In this document: piece after piece, positions 1-12,700 of the stretch
Numbering within the stretch: the first letter of the stretch is position 1
How the letters are laid out: each line of letters opens with the position of its first letter
NCBI GenBank assembly: GCA_902728285.1
Contig: CACVBU010000185.1
Span: 681,816-745,815, forward strand
Length of the DNA stretch: 64,000 nucleotides
Direction: 5' to 3'
Source: Clytia hemisphaerica
Lineage: Eukaryota; Cnidaria; Hydrozoa; Leptothecata; Clytiidae
The notes under the pieces: model-generated
Told to the model about the DNA's origin: nothing
What the model saw: only the letters and a program-made list of their open reading frames with translations
Databases searched by the model: none
Position numbers and translations under genes: made by a program

Positions 1-179
1 AGTCCACTAACTAGTTTGAATTTCTATGATTCGAATTTTTCCTATAATTCGAACTAATTCTCAGTTCCCCTCAAAAGGAAGCCCTCTTAAAATATTTTCT
101 TTTTCTCGAATCTCTCTCTAATTCGAAATTGGTCTCCTCGTTCGAGTTCGAAGTGAACAAAAATTCGGACATCATCAAA

Positions 180-277
180 CCCAGCTGGCACACAACGTTG
201 TTTCAACGTTCATCTAACGTTATATGGACGATATGAACATAAGATAAACGTTGAAACAACGTTGTGTGCCAGCTGGG
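180..277. repeat. MITE family A, copy 1 (98 bp palindrome)
   Basis: Terminal inverted repeat CCCAGCTGGCACACAACGTT with a near-complete hairpin. 98 bp, matched by a copy of the same length at 19607. Confidence 0.85.
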
Positions 278-549
278 AATGCACTTCTTGAACTGGATGT
301 GATTTTAAACTTTAAAAAGACGCCTATATTATGGTTGTATTTTGTCGATTATTGTGCAGTTCCAACGCTTCATTCTTGACAGGGATCTCAATATTTGAGA
401 GTTTTATAAAAAAGTTCACGAGATAAGGAATGTAATCTCCGATACAACGCCCATAAAGGGGGCTTAAACCAATATTTGAAAAAGACGTATCCAGCGGGTC
501 TTCGAGACACAGAAAAAGGGAGGGTATCAAAAATTAAACAGACCGCTAC

Positions 550-787
550 CTTTGATTAGTTTCTCGTTAGATGGTGAAGACGAGTCGATACGATTCTCCG
601 TCATCTCGTAAATTTCCGAATCGGTATCGAAACCTTCGTAACCTTCATTCTTGTAATGTGATGATGTAATCGACGGTGTGAACGACTCACCAAGATCGAC
701 GCGAGCGGGCCGTATAGACCTGAAGAGGCCGACCAAGATGACATTGATTGGAATGGTAATGCAAGCACTGATAATTGCGATGTAGAC
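550..787 (-). CDS. Pkd1-like: Polycystin-like exon 29: TM3 and cytosolic loop, last exon in window
   Basis: Residues 2064-2143. VYIAIISACITIPINVILVG followed by LFRSIRP is TM3. An acidic/Ser-rich cytosolic loop follows (YEGFDTDSEIYEMTENR). Acceptor atctttttag, donor gtagcggt at 549. The downstream exons lie outside the window. Confidence 0.94.
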
Positions 788-3700
788 CTAAAAAAGATGT
801 TCAAAGTGTTATTTGTTACCAGTGATTGAGACTTTATTAATTTTTCCTAAACCATAATTAGTTGACCTCCTCTATACAGGATATGCACCATTGCGATGTC
901 TTCCGTTCCACCCAATAGCTGATTGGTTGAAAGTGACGTATTGACTGCTTTTACGTCACTTCAAACCAATGAGCTATTGGTTCCGTGACGTAATGTCAGA
1001 AGACATTGCAGTGGTGCATATCATGAATACAGGATGCTAGGAAATCGTTCGTGGACCGAAGCGCTCCTTGGATCCTACTATGTATACCCAGTTCAAAACT
1101 ATGAAAATTGGGTACATCTGATTGGGTATGGCAGACATTGTCTCTGGAGTGGTGACGTTGCCCGCATGGATAAGTACGAGAGAGAGCAATTGTTTCCTCC
1201 CCCGTATTCGATTAGTATCGTCGATATGACATGGCTCTGTTGTGTCGCAAGCAAAGTCAGCGGTTTCTGGTACGCTATAATTTTCCTAGACAACTATCCT
1301 GAGATTGGGCCCGTGCTAGCAAGAACATCCTTCCGTCCTATCTTCTTTCCTTCTACTTCAAAGCTATTACCTATTTTTGTCGCTGGATTTTTATACGGAA
1401 TTCTCTGGGCTTGCAAAGAACGAAAAAGTTCGCATGATAATGCAACCCCATAAACATATGTAAAAACACGAAACATACAAACCTGTTTCCAAGTAAAGGA
1501 AAAATTTCCGATCCGATTTTCTTCGGCCGGATCACCTCTTCCCAAACCGAAAAACATGCAACTTGCTACCATAGCTGTAAACAATAAACTAACTCCCACT
1601 GACAACCGCTGACTTCGTGTGAAATTTGACCGCGGCGGTCGCGCGTAGATGGAAAACCATATATGGGCGTCTGATAGATCACGTCTTGATTTGGCGGAGA
1701 AAATGTAATTGAAATCTTTGAGTTCGATAGCACCGGCAACAGGGAGTGAACATTCAAGTAATCCGTCGCTTTGATCGACCGATAACCAACGTCCGGCAAT
1801 AAATACGAATCTTTCTTCCGTTTGTAGATCAATAATTTCTAAGCTCCTGAAGAGAGAAAGTTAGAAAATGAGGTTTTCATTAAAGAGATGGATAATCAGA
1901 TAGTTTGAAATATTTAGATTACAGAAACCTTCTGTGGTCCTTAGTAAAACCTCAAAGTATTTTTGTGTAACAATATTTTTAAATCGAGATATCAAAATTT
2001 GAAATTTTAGAAAATGGGTTCATACACAGTTCTCATGTTGAAAATTCTATTGTTTTCATTACTAAAAGCCAAAAACTTGTAATTTTAATATCTCGAGTTT
2101 GGAAAATAGTTAGGCAAAAATATTTTGAGATTTTGCTCAGGATAATAGAAAGATCCCACATGCCAAATATTACAAACCATCTGATTATCCCTTTAAAGTT
2201 GATTCTCGGTAATCCGAACTAGAACGGAAACTCCTTTTTGCTCAAATTAAAAAGAGATTCGAATTAAAGAAAGATTTGAATGATAGAAGTTTGAATAAGC
2301 AAACATAGCAATCTCTTATCCTAGAGCAAGTTGCACCATTTTATGATTTCACTGATGAGCGTGGTACATTCATGAGCGGTATCAGAAGTACTAAAGGACT
2401 AAAAACGAGTTTACTTATCACCGTAAAATACTTACTTAAACTATCTATTTAAAGCTTCATGGAGGCAATGGCATAGATTTGTAAAGCCTGAAGGGTTAAA
2501 TGTCGTGCTTTGGCTGAAAAGTGTGCCAAGGTTAGGTAGGAAATCCTAGCTAAGCCATGAGACATTACAATAGAATTTCAGCGCTTGACCAATAAGAAGC
2601 TTCACGGGTTTTCGAAAACAATAACATCAATATTTTTTGCGATATCCATTTTTTTTGCTTGAAAGAGTTTAAAGCACGACATCTAGCCCTTCGGGCTTTA
2701 TAAATCTATGGACAATGGATGTTAACTGGATGTTGAAACGACTCACCTTAGGTACCAGCCTCCACCTTTGTTATCGTGCCAGACCTTCAAATAAGTCAAA
2801 TCACCCAAACTCCCTGCAGTTGTCATGACAAAAACATCTGAGGAGGAACGTTGAAATGTTCTCCGTTTCGGATCTTTTAAAACACGAACACCCGTGTCAC
2901 CCAGATCACCTAGGAAGAATCAAAATTAGATTTCAAAGAAAAGAGACTGAAATTGACTTTTTGATCTTCTTTTAGCCAGTTTATTAGAATTTCCTAGATA
3001 TCTGCGCGAAGGGGTACTTAGGCAAAAATGGACGGCAAGGGTCGGTTTTTTCACCTTTCAAAGACTCTCTAAGGGTCGCAAAAATCCGAAAAATTTAAAT
3101 TAGTCTCTCTATGGGTCGCAAAGTTCACGTTCTTTTAGGTCCTTATTGGACCATTTTTTAACTTTTGGATCCTCAAATTCTAAGCTCCTACCCTAAGTGT
3201 TAAGTCTAGCGTTAAAGCTCAAATTTAAAACTCTACCCTTCCAACCTAACTTAGAGCACTACCAAATCGTTTGTGGTTTTGAAAATTCGTGGGAATTTCA
3301 TTTTTTTCTAAAATATTACGACCATGATTATAGATCCCGTCCACTAAAAATTTTCTTTCTTCTTATCCACTAGGCATCCAATTTTAGTTCAATGACGGAC
3401 AGAAATTTTACCAGATAATGTGAAGTAGACGTTTGACGTAGTTCCCGCTCTTCTACGGCTTCCCGTATTTACGGTGACTTCGTAAAGGTACCGGTCTTCC
3501 GGTCGATTGTCCGGTAACGGACAGACCCCAATCTAAATAAAATAGAGGGATATCTTTATATAATATTTTCATATTATAAAGTTTCTAAAAAGTTTCTTTT
3601 TGTCAAAATCTTTTCGTTATAATTATATTGAAAGCAGAGCAAGGTCTTTAGAAAAATAAAATAATTACTTCGGAAATCAAAAAACTTCAAAAAAATCAAA

Positions 3701-6700
3701 AATTTTGTTCAGCCTTTTGAAAAGTCGCTCAATTTTGTTAAAGTCTGTTCCAAAAGGGCAAAGTTGACCCTCAAAAAAGGGTAGATTTTGCAACTTTTTG
3801 TCACTTTTAGCCTACCTTAGAGAGCTGAAACTCAAACTCAGATCATTACTTCTTGCTTAAGCAATAGAAAAAAATTGGAAATCATTTTGTGACCAGCATC
3901 TTGATCTTTTATGTTTTGCTGAAACGGAAACGGAAACGGAAACGCATGCGGAAACGGAAACGGAAACGCATGCGGAAAAGGAACTTAGTCTGAGATGGGA
4001 TTGTGGTCAGCCTACCTTTGAAGAATCATCACGATCTGCGCGTCGTGTGAAAAGAAGTCCCACAAGATAAAGTAATAAAATCGATCCCACTGTCACTAGC
4101 AACACATAACCATCTTTCAAAGCAGCCAACGTTAACGGTTTCAATGGATTTGGTTTGACCACAAAACTTCCAAAGGATGTAAAATGATTACATTCGCAAG
4201 ATGTCATTGATAAACGTGTTCGCTCGGGAATAATCTGTTAATGAAGAAAGGAACTGATGTTTGTTTTTTTTATTTTCAAAATACAGCAGATAAGGGAAAT
4301 GCAGGATAAAACTAATGAAGTATAACATAAGTCCGAAAGGCTAGAATCGAACCTTTAACCTTTCTCAGGCAAGAAAAAGTGAAGCCTTAGAATATTCGCC
4401 ATATTTCTGACGACAGATTGAATCTAGCGATTACTTTCTTTTCGAGTGATATCTTTTTCGAAATTTAGGTGTCAATTTTAGTTTCAATCTGTCATTTGGG
4501 TAAAGACCAGCAGGACCGCGCTAGGCCGCGCAACTTTGGTAGGATTTGACAGGCTTCAAATTCCGTTAGGCAGTTTCGTGAGATTTCCCGCACCTTTAGA
4601 ATGAAACCCTTTCCAATGTCATGCCAGTTATCCCGTAAAAATGGCGGAAATATTCCGGAAAAGTGACACGAATCTTAGGGTGGAAATGGGAAACTTATTA
4701 AAAACGACGGTATTCGGGAACTTACCTCACAGCCATCTTCTTGCCACGTGTTAGTCGTTAAATTAGCGTAACGACATGAAGCACACAACGTCGTTAAACT
4801 ATAATTAAAAGCTCCTGCGAATTCGATCTCATCAAAATTAAACGGATTGTTTTGGCTGTATGTATCGGCTACCGGTCCTTCGTAATTGAATTGAAAATAG
4901 AGCTCAGTTTTGTTGTTACTCAGTGATGCATAAGCGTATTGATCGAAATTCCACATCACTAGAAAAAGTTGAAAACAAAAAAAAGATCAAAGGATTTACA
5001 GTGCTGATAAGATTGATCCTCCTTAATCTTTTTGACCGTAGCCGCCAATTGCCGCGTGGGCATATTTTAGTCTGTTTTACCCTAAAACCGTCCCAGTCTT
5101 TTTTTCGCGCCAAAAGACAATAGAAAAAAAGTGTAGAAAAAGGATTGGATTGAGTCTAGGGTGGTAAATTAAATAATAAAGTGGCACGCGCCTGACCGCG
5201 CGACTACGATCGAAATAGCGTATATGGGAATGAAAATTACTTCAGGAAGACAAATGGATAAACCAGAAGAACACGCTTTTTTATAAGAACAATTTTATAG
5301 GAACACGAGGCTCAAAATTGGCCAAAACCTAAGAACAAATTAACAGAGCCTCAGATTTCAGATCTTATTTTAACATTTTAAACCTATTTTAAGTTCTTGA
5401 AGTAGAGAACATCGCAAGAAGATTTAAGCATAAAAATTTACAAATATTTGAAAAAAACTAAAAACGACCCAGCCTGAGCCAAAACTTACTAGTTCTTATT
5501 AAAAAAGCGTGTATATATTTTGATAAAGGAATAGCCACTAGTTTGATTGAACTTTTCGGGAAGGGGGTGGTTAAGGAGAAATGACCCAATTTTTTGAACT
5601 TGCTTTTGAGAAGATTTTGTATTTCATATTTGGGCCTATAAAAATCCTTTTTCCAAGTCTAGATAAGAAAAGTTTTCTTAAAGGGACATTGCGGGAGTTT
5701 TAACAATAGAAGCCTTTCGTTTTTAAGAATCGGTAGATTGTGTTTTGTGTATTTTACAGACCAGCGCGCTTTATACTAAAGCCTAGGTCTGCAGATTATA
5801 TTATTCATTTTCCAGCCACTGAGATACAACCTACGGATTATTTTTATAATATTTTTCAAGATGTCGGCAAGAACATGTGTATTTCTCTGTGGTTTCTTTC
5901 ACTTTAATTTAATGGTCTAGTAGTTGTCTTTTATTTTACCAATTTCTTTGGGAATGTATGGAGTTGAAAGGAGACTTATCAAAGTTGATGTCTGCGAAGT
6001 TTCGATCCATGATTTAAGTATTTCGTTAGCAATCATAAAGATTTCTGTAATGCAATGCATATTTTTTGGATTTCATAGAAATATAAAATAGGTGTTTGAT
6101 CTTCCCTTGGCTTCCACTACTAAGAACTTTGTACTCTTTAAAATGTGGGAATTATTATTGCTTTTTAAATTGGAAATTGTAACTATAAACTTAGCTTATA
6201 ATCTCATGCAGGATAGGCTCTTCTTTTTCTTTTCCCACAAGAACACTTTTCTGAGCATTTGACAACCCTTGTTTTTGCAGGGACATCCTTTTCTGAGATT
6301 GGAATCTTTTCTACAACAGGTATTTTTACAATTGCAAAATAAATCATCCATTTTTCTTTTCCTTCTTCTGTCTGCTTTCTGTCATAATAACAAAGACGTA
6401 TTTGCTAAAAAATGGTCAAAAATATCATTAGATTTCAGTAAGTATTACGTAATCGTAGCGCACTTACCGTTGTGTCTTTTTTCATTTTTATAATAGAGTT
6501 CTTTTTTATAATTTCAATTTTTAGCTGCGGAGGAGAGAGCAATGAAATCGATTACCTCGACGTTCGAAAATTTGCAATAAACCCGGGGGCATCTAAAACG
6601 TAAAGCGACCCACCGGACGTTTGACGATATAGGGAAACTTTTTGGGACATTTTTTGGGAGTTCAGGAAGTGCATTTTAATGGTCAAGTATCCCATTTTCG

Positions 6701-9700
6701 AAGCAAAATTTTTTTGGCAAGGGCATTACCCTTTACAAGAGCGATAGAGAAACACACCAGCAACCCCGTCCAGAGAAATAAAAAAGTAAAACAAAAACAA
6801 AATGATAAGAAATGAATGAAAGATTTTTTATTTTGTTGGAAATGTTTCTCTGTGAATGAAAATATTACTTCGTTAGCTAATATTACAAGAAAGATATTGG
6901 AACGATTCATATGCAAAAGGCTTCCTGCGACTTTTCGCCCAAAGGAAAGTCTACCATGTTTGTTATGGTTTTTCTGTTTTCCCACGTGACTTTTGTTTTG
7001 ATTTTGTATGTTTTGTTTTGACTTGAAAGCGCGACAATCTTTACATCACAACTCCCGCAATGTCCCTTTAAGGGATAGGATTAATTACTATTTATTGGCG
7101 GGGATGGGGGGGGGGTGGTCTGTTTGAATACACGTTTTTTTTATAAGAACAAGTACATTTTGGCTCAGGCTGGGCTGTTCTTAATTTTTTTGAAATTTTC
7201 AGGCATAAATTTTCTTCTTACGATGTTCTTAAGCTTAGCTTTTTTACTAAAAATGGGTTTACAACCTGTTAAAACCAGTACTTCATAAGTAATTTCTGAG
7301 ATCTGAGACATATGATTAATTGTTCTTAATTTGTTCTTAGGTTTTGCCACATCTTCAGTTTTGTTCTCTTATGAAATTGTTCCTATAGAAAAGGCATAAT
7401 TTGTGAGATTTGATCGTTCAGATGATGTTTTCTTTTAAACAAGAGTGGCCAAGCCCAAAAAAATATCGAAAAATGGCCTACCTATAGATGTATCATTTGC
7501 TTTTCGAGCAAAAACCGATCGACCATTCACATCAGTAACTAATGACGATTGATTGGCTGAAAAGATTGGAGATTGATTCCCAATGGTGACCTCCGTATTG
7601 TTATTTCTCAATACAATCTTTACATCATAATCGTTTGAGCTTGGTGCTTTATTGTATTGTATCAGAACAGTTAGGTTTGTTAAACTCAAGTTTGTTATTG
7701 GATCATGATCATTCAAAGCTTTGATTGACATGACCAATGTGCAATTAACCGAATCCAATTGGATAGCTTTTATTATGGCGAATCCAGGGAATCTTAAAGA
7801 GACGTTGGTGCTTTGAAATGAGTCTGGATTGTTTTGAATTTGGTGAAGGAAAGGTTGTTCAGAATTTTCGATTGCAATTTCTGAGCCATTTGTTGAAGCA
7901 AACGATACAGTTGAGATTTCTGATCCAATGTTATTTGTACCGTTTAACTCTGGAAAGACGTTATTTTTATCAGTGATAGCCTGAAAATGAGATAGGAAAA
8001 CATTTTTGTTTTAATACAGGGTGTTTTGAAAAAATGAGCAGAAGATCAAGACATGTCGTTAACACGAATTCTCGGAAATCGGTAAGCCCTAGTTTAGACG
8101 GTCAACTAAGTTCGAATTAAAGTGAGCAGAAAATTGGCTGTCTTAAGACTCTTTTGTCGTCAATGCAATGACTTCTTTCGATCTTTTTCAAGCAAAGATT
8201 TTAACTGAAATTTTTTCGCCGACTTTTTGCCCACTCTAATTAGAATAGGCAAGACAAAAAGTCGGCCGTCTAAACTAGAACTAATTTTCGCGCATGCTGC
8301 CTTCTTTAGTCCTTCCTTCCTCTCCGGAATCGAAATTGAGCCCTAATTCTCCGTCGACCGTTGCAACTATGGTGTTTATACTTTGATCCTTTTTTTCCTG
8401 AATACTCTTTACTATGCCATAGAAGTGGAAACTGTGAGGGCAACACTGGGTAATATTTAGTTATGTTTGAAGGGATAGTATGTCGCAATCCTACATCCTA
8501 AAATGGTTAGTCCGGACGAAGGTTCATTCACTTGCCAATCGAATTGCAGCACCGAGTGGGAATCGAACCCCGACTTCTGGACGGCAGTGAGAATCGATAA
8601 CTAGGCTAATAAAACAAATAGTTAATGAACAATTATTTAACAAACATAAAGAAAAAAGACTCACGCGGACGGTAATACCACCAAATTCTGAACCATTCAA
8701 AAAAGACGGTGGCATCTTTACCCCGGTGGCAAAAGGGTTATCAGGATCTGTTGATAATTGTTGGTTCGCAAAATCGTCAGCAGAACTCATCTTTAAACAA
8801 AAAAGAAGAATCAATGCAATCAAAACATGTGATTACTCGAAAAAGTTGATTTTATTCCCATGTTACTTGCTTTACAACTTACAGCTGATAACCTTATTAG
8901 TGTCAATAAATTCGAACCAATCAGAAATAGATATCATGCAACAAGCACATAAAAATTTCGAGTAAAAGCGTGATTTGTCTTCAGGCTTTAATTTTGCAAC
9001 CTGTGTATTGTCGCGCAGGCACTTTTTTGTCTGTCTATTATCCTAAACTAGTATCAGTCTTTTTTCCCACATAAAATACAAAAGAAAAGGTGTTAAAAAA
9101 GATTGGGTTTAGTTTAGGGGGATACTTAAGTAATCAAATGGCACACGCTAATCTACGCGACTACGGTGCAAAAAGGTATATTACATTTGTTTTTACGCCG
9201 GCCCTACGTACCTGGGCGTAAGCCCAAAATCAGGCTGTGGCGTAATAAGGGCCGACGTAAAAAGGGCCGATAAGGTAATTAAAAATTGAAAAATTATTCC
9301 AACTTACTGTCTTGATACCGATTCTAACATTATTGCCGGCAATTGTAGTTTGTTTACGTCCAATAACTTGTTGTTGTCCAACGGCGTCTGCTAAGCGTCT
9401 CACCGTTTCACGAAGATTTTGAACGTTCTAATGGAAAAAAACAAACATGATTCTATAATAGACGGTCACCAGATGGTCGAAACTTAATAGTCTGGGAGCA
9501 GAATCACAAAATAGCAATTTTGCTTAACCCAGAAGGTGAATGGGGGTGTTATACATCGCTGGAACGGAAATTTTATGCTGATTATGGAAACCCGGGTCTT
9601 AAAAAGTCTATCCTGGATAAAATTGCAAACGAGGCTGGAGTTTGCACTCCGTGTGGTTTTTTCGATTTTACCTGTTCTAGAAAATTGCTTACTGTCAGCA

Positions 9701-12700
9701 AAGTTTAAGGTTTTAGAATTTCATTTTTCAGGCAAAATGCTGTCAATAGAATGGGTTAATAGAAGAAAATTCAAAAATGTCGAAAAAATTTTTTTTTGCA
9801 CTCCATCTTGGTGGGGTTGGCGAAAAATCGATGTTTTTTCTTAACTTCGTCAAAAACTAGTCAAAAACACGAAATTATGTCAAAATAAGTCAAAAATTTC
9901 CTGCTAAAAATACTATAAAAGAAATTATAACAAAATAAGGAAAAATCGCTCAAAACGCTATTTTTCTTTTTAATGAAAACGTGATATTGGTTTTGAAAAA
10001 AATATAAATTTTCTAGCGTTTTCTTTGATCTACGACTGGAAATCCTTTCTTTCTCTGAATCATTTTTATCCAACACAAAATGATAAATATTCTGAAAATG
10101 ACCCTCTTCGGGGGTTTTAAGTCAAATTCAGTATTTTGTAAGCCAAAATTCAGTATTTTTACTTACAATTCGTCAAAAACTAGTCTATAAACCACTGAAA
10201 TTGTGTCAAAGTAAGTCCAAAAATACTTTCCTGCAAAAAATACTAAAAATAAGAAAATTATAACAAAATAAAGAAAAATCGGCTCAAAACGCTATTTGCA
10301 GTCCCCCGTTGGTGTTTTTTTGAAAAAAAAACGGATTTTGGTGTTTTTGAAAAAAATATATATTTTCTAGCTTTCCTTTGTCTACGACTGGAAATCTATC
10401 TTTTCCTATCTTTCTCTTGGCATTATTTTATCCCAAAATGCTAAACTTCTGAAAATGATCCTCCTTTGCTGGGGTTTTAGTCAAAATTCAGTAATTTTAA
10501 GCAACATCAGTATTTTTACTAAAAAATTCATCAAAAACTAGTCTATAACCCCTGAAATTGTCTCAAACAAGTCCAAAACTACTTCCCTGTAAATGGTTAT
10601 AAACGAATGAAGTATAGGAATAGAAAGAGGGCTCCAAACGCATTTTTGCACTCCTCCGTTGGCTTTTTCATTGAAAAACAGGATTTTTGGTGTTTTTGAA
10701 GAAAATATAACATTATTATTTAGGTTTTCATTTGATTTACGAAGCTGGAAATCCTGTGTTTTCTCCTAGAATCATTTTTTCCAACACATATGCAAAAAGA
10801 ATCTGAATAAATCACCCTCCTTCGCTGGGTGTTAGGCCAAAGTTTAGTATCTTTGCTTAAATTTCATTAAAAACTAGTTATTATCCATTGAAATGAAATC
10901 GTGCTTAAGTGAGCTTTTTAAAGTCACAGAGGTTCAAAATGTTCCAACTTGGACCGGCTGCCGGAAAATTTTGCCACTGAAACTGTCTTCTCCAACAATC
11001 ATCGGGAATGGTCGTTCACTTCCTGCATCACTGACTGATGCTGATGAAGTCTACAATATCTTGATCAATGTGGGGAAGATCCTACGTAATCTAGGACAAC
11101 AAGATCAATGTGTTACCGTTGACCGTTGACGAGCTCTTGTAAAAGCTTGTGGGGCATGTCCCAGCTTCAAAATATGCATGGGTCGGTTTTTATAGAGTGA
11201 TGAAGAAGCACTTTTATGATATGAGTTTTCTACGATCCCACTGTTGTTATTCTACTCTTTTGCGCTTAATTGTAGATGGCGATGATGATTTTGCTAAAAA
11301 GCCCTAGGAAAATGAAGGTTTTAGCGATTTTTCAGGAAAATTTCATAAAATTGGGGGTTGTTATAAAATGATATTGAGGGTAAAAATTTTGAAAAAATGC
11401 AAAACGACCCCCCCCCCCCCCCCCCCACTGCAAAAGTACACAAGAGTACCCAAATGGAACAATGCGAATGCGAATTTCAGGGTTTTCGGTGACACGGTAT
11501 CGGCCTTTTTCGGTTCGGTATTTCGGTATTTTGTAAAATATGTACGGTATTTATATTCAAAATGCTGCTAGTGATGGTAATATACCCATAAAACTTCAGC
11601 CTTTCGGTATTTTACCTATGGAATCTAGGTATTATTTCGGTAACACTTTCTGAACTATATTCTTCATGAAGAGTTTTCCAAAAATAGAAATTTACTAGTA
11701 CACCCCTGTTTCAAATACGTTTGGCACTTGCCCGCACGTCCCCGTTGTATACTTATCCAACCGTCATAGTCCTTAAACAAGTGAAAGCTTTGTTGTTTTG
11801 CCAAGTTTTTGTACTAACTTTAACGAAGGTGATGGCATGCGTGTTGCCTCATTTCCCCCAATGAACTTAACTGAGAACTTAGGCAAAGATATCCATAAAA
11901 AGTAGCGTTTGAGGTACTTAGTTTTCATAAAAAAATCAGTCCAAAACATGGTGTAAAAATCGAAATTTTCTCCTGTCCCCGAAAACTACGGTTGCGACTC
12001 CTCCGTCACGAAAACCTCAGTTCCTCAATCTAATTGTACGTCGAAATTAAGTCATTCTTTTACTATATGCTGTGATCGGAAAATGTAAACTAAGACTACT
12101 ACTACTACGTTTGAGTTACGACATTACGTCATTCAGATCCCGAGTTTCATTCGTTTTGAAAGTCTCAGCAGTTATTAATGCTCAAAACTTATTTCAACAA
12201 TATTTTTTGCAGCTTAAACGCCTTATTTCCTCCATTAAGCACCACCATACCACCCTCTTGTAAGCGCCGTAACTAAGGTTTAAGTTTCGAAATAAGCGCC
12301 GCACCTCCCAATACGGCTGGAAAGTGAAGAATCTTCAATAGCAATTTCGTCCTAAAAACCCAGGCGAAGGAGAGCGATTTTTCATGGAGGAGTGCAAAAT
12401 AGCGTTTTGGACCCACGTTTCTTTTTTCTATACTTCATTCTTTTAAAAACATTTAGCAGGGAAATATTTTTGGACTTACTTTGACACAATTTCAGTGGTT
12501 TATAGACTAGTTTTTGACGAATTTTAAGTAAAAACCTGAATTTTGACTTAAAACCCCAGCAAAGGAGGGTCATTTTTCAGAATATTTTAGCATTTTGTGT
12601 TGGATAAAAATGATTCTAAGAGAAAGAAAGGATTTCCAGTCGTAGATCAAAGGAAAAGCTAGAATGTTATATATTTTTCAAAAGCACCAAAAATCTCGTT

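Noticed and set aside
1034-1453. Plus-strand ORF of 139 codons
   Set aside because: No recognisable domain. Lies in intron 28 next to a MITE; open by chance.
6683-6985. Transposase of the TTAA element
   Set aside because: 100 codons, hydrophobic end, no DDE or zinc-finger motif.
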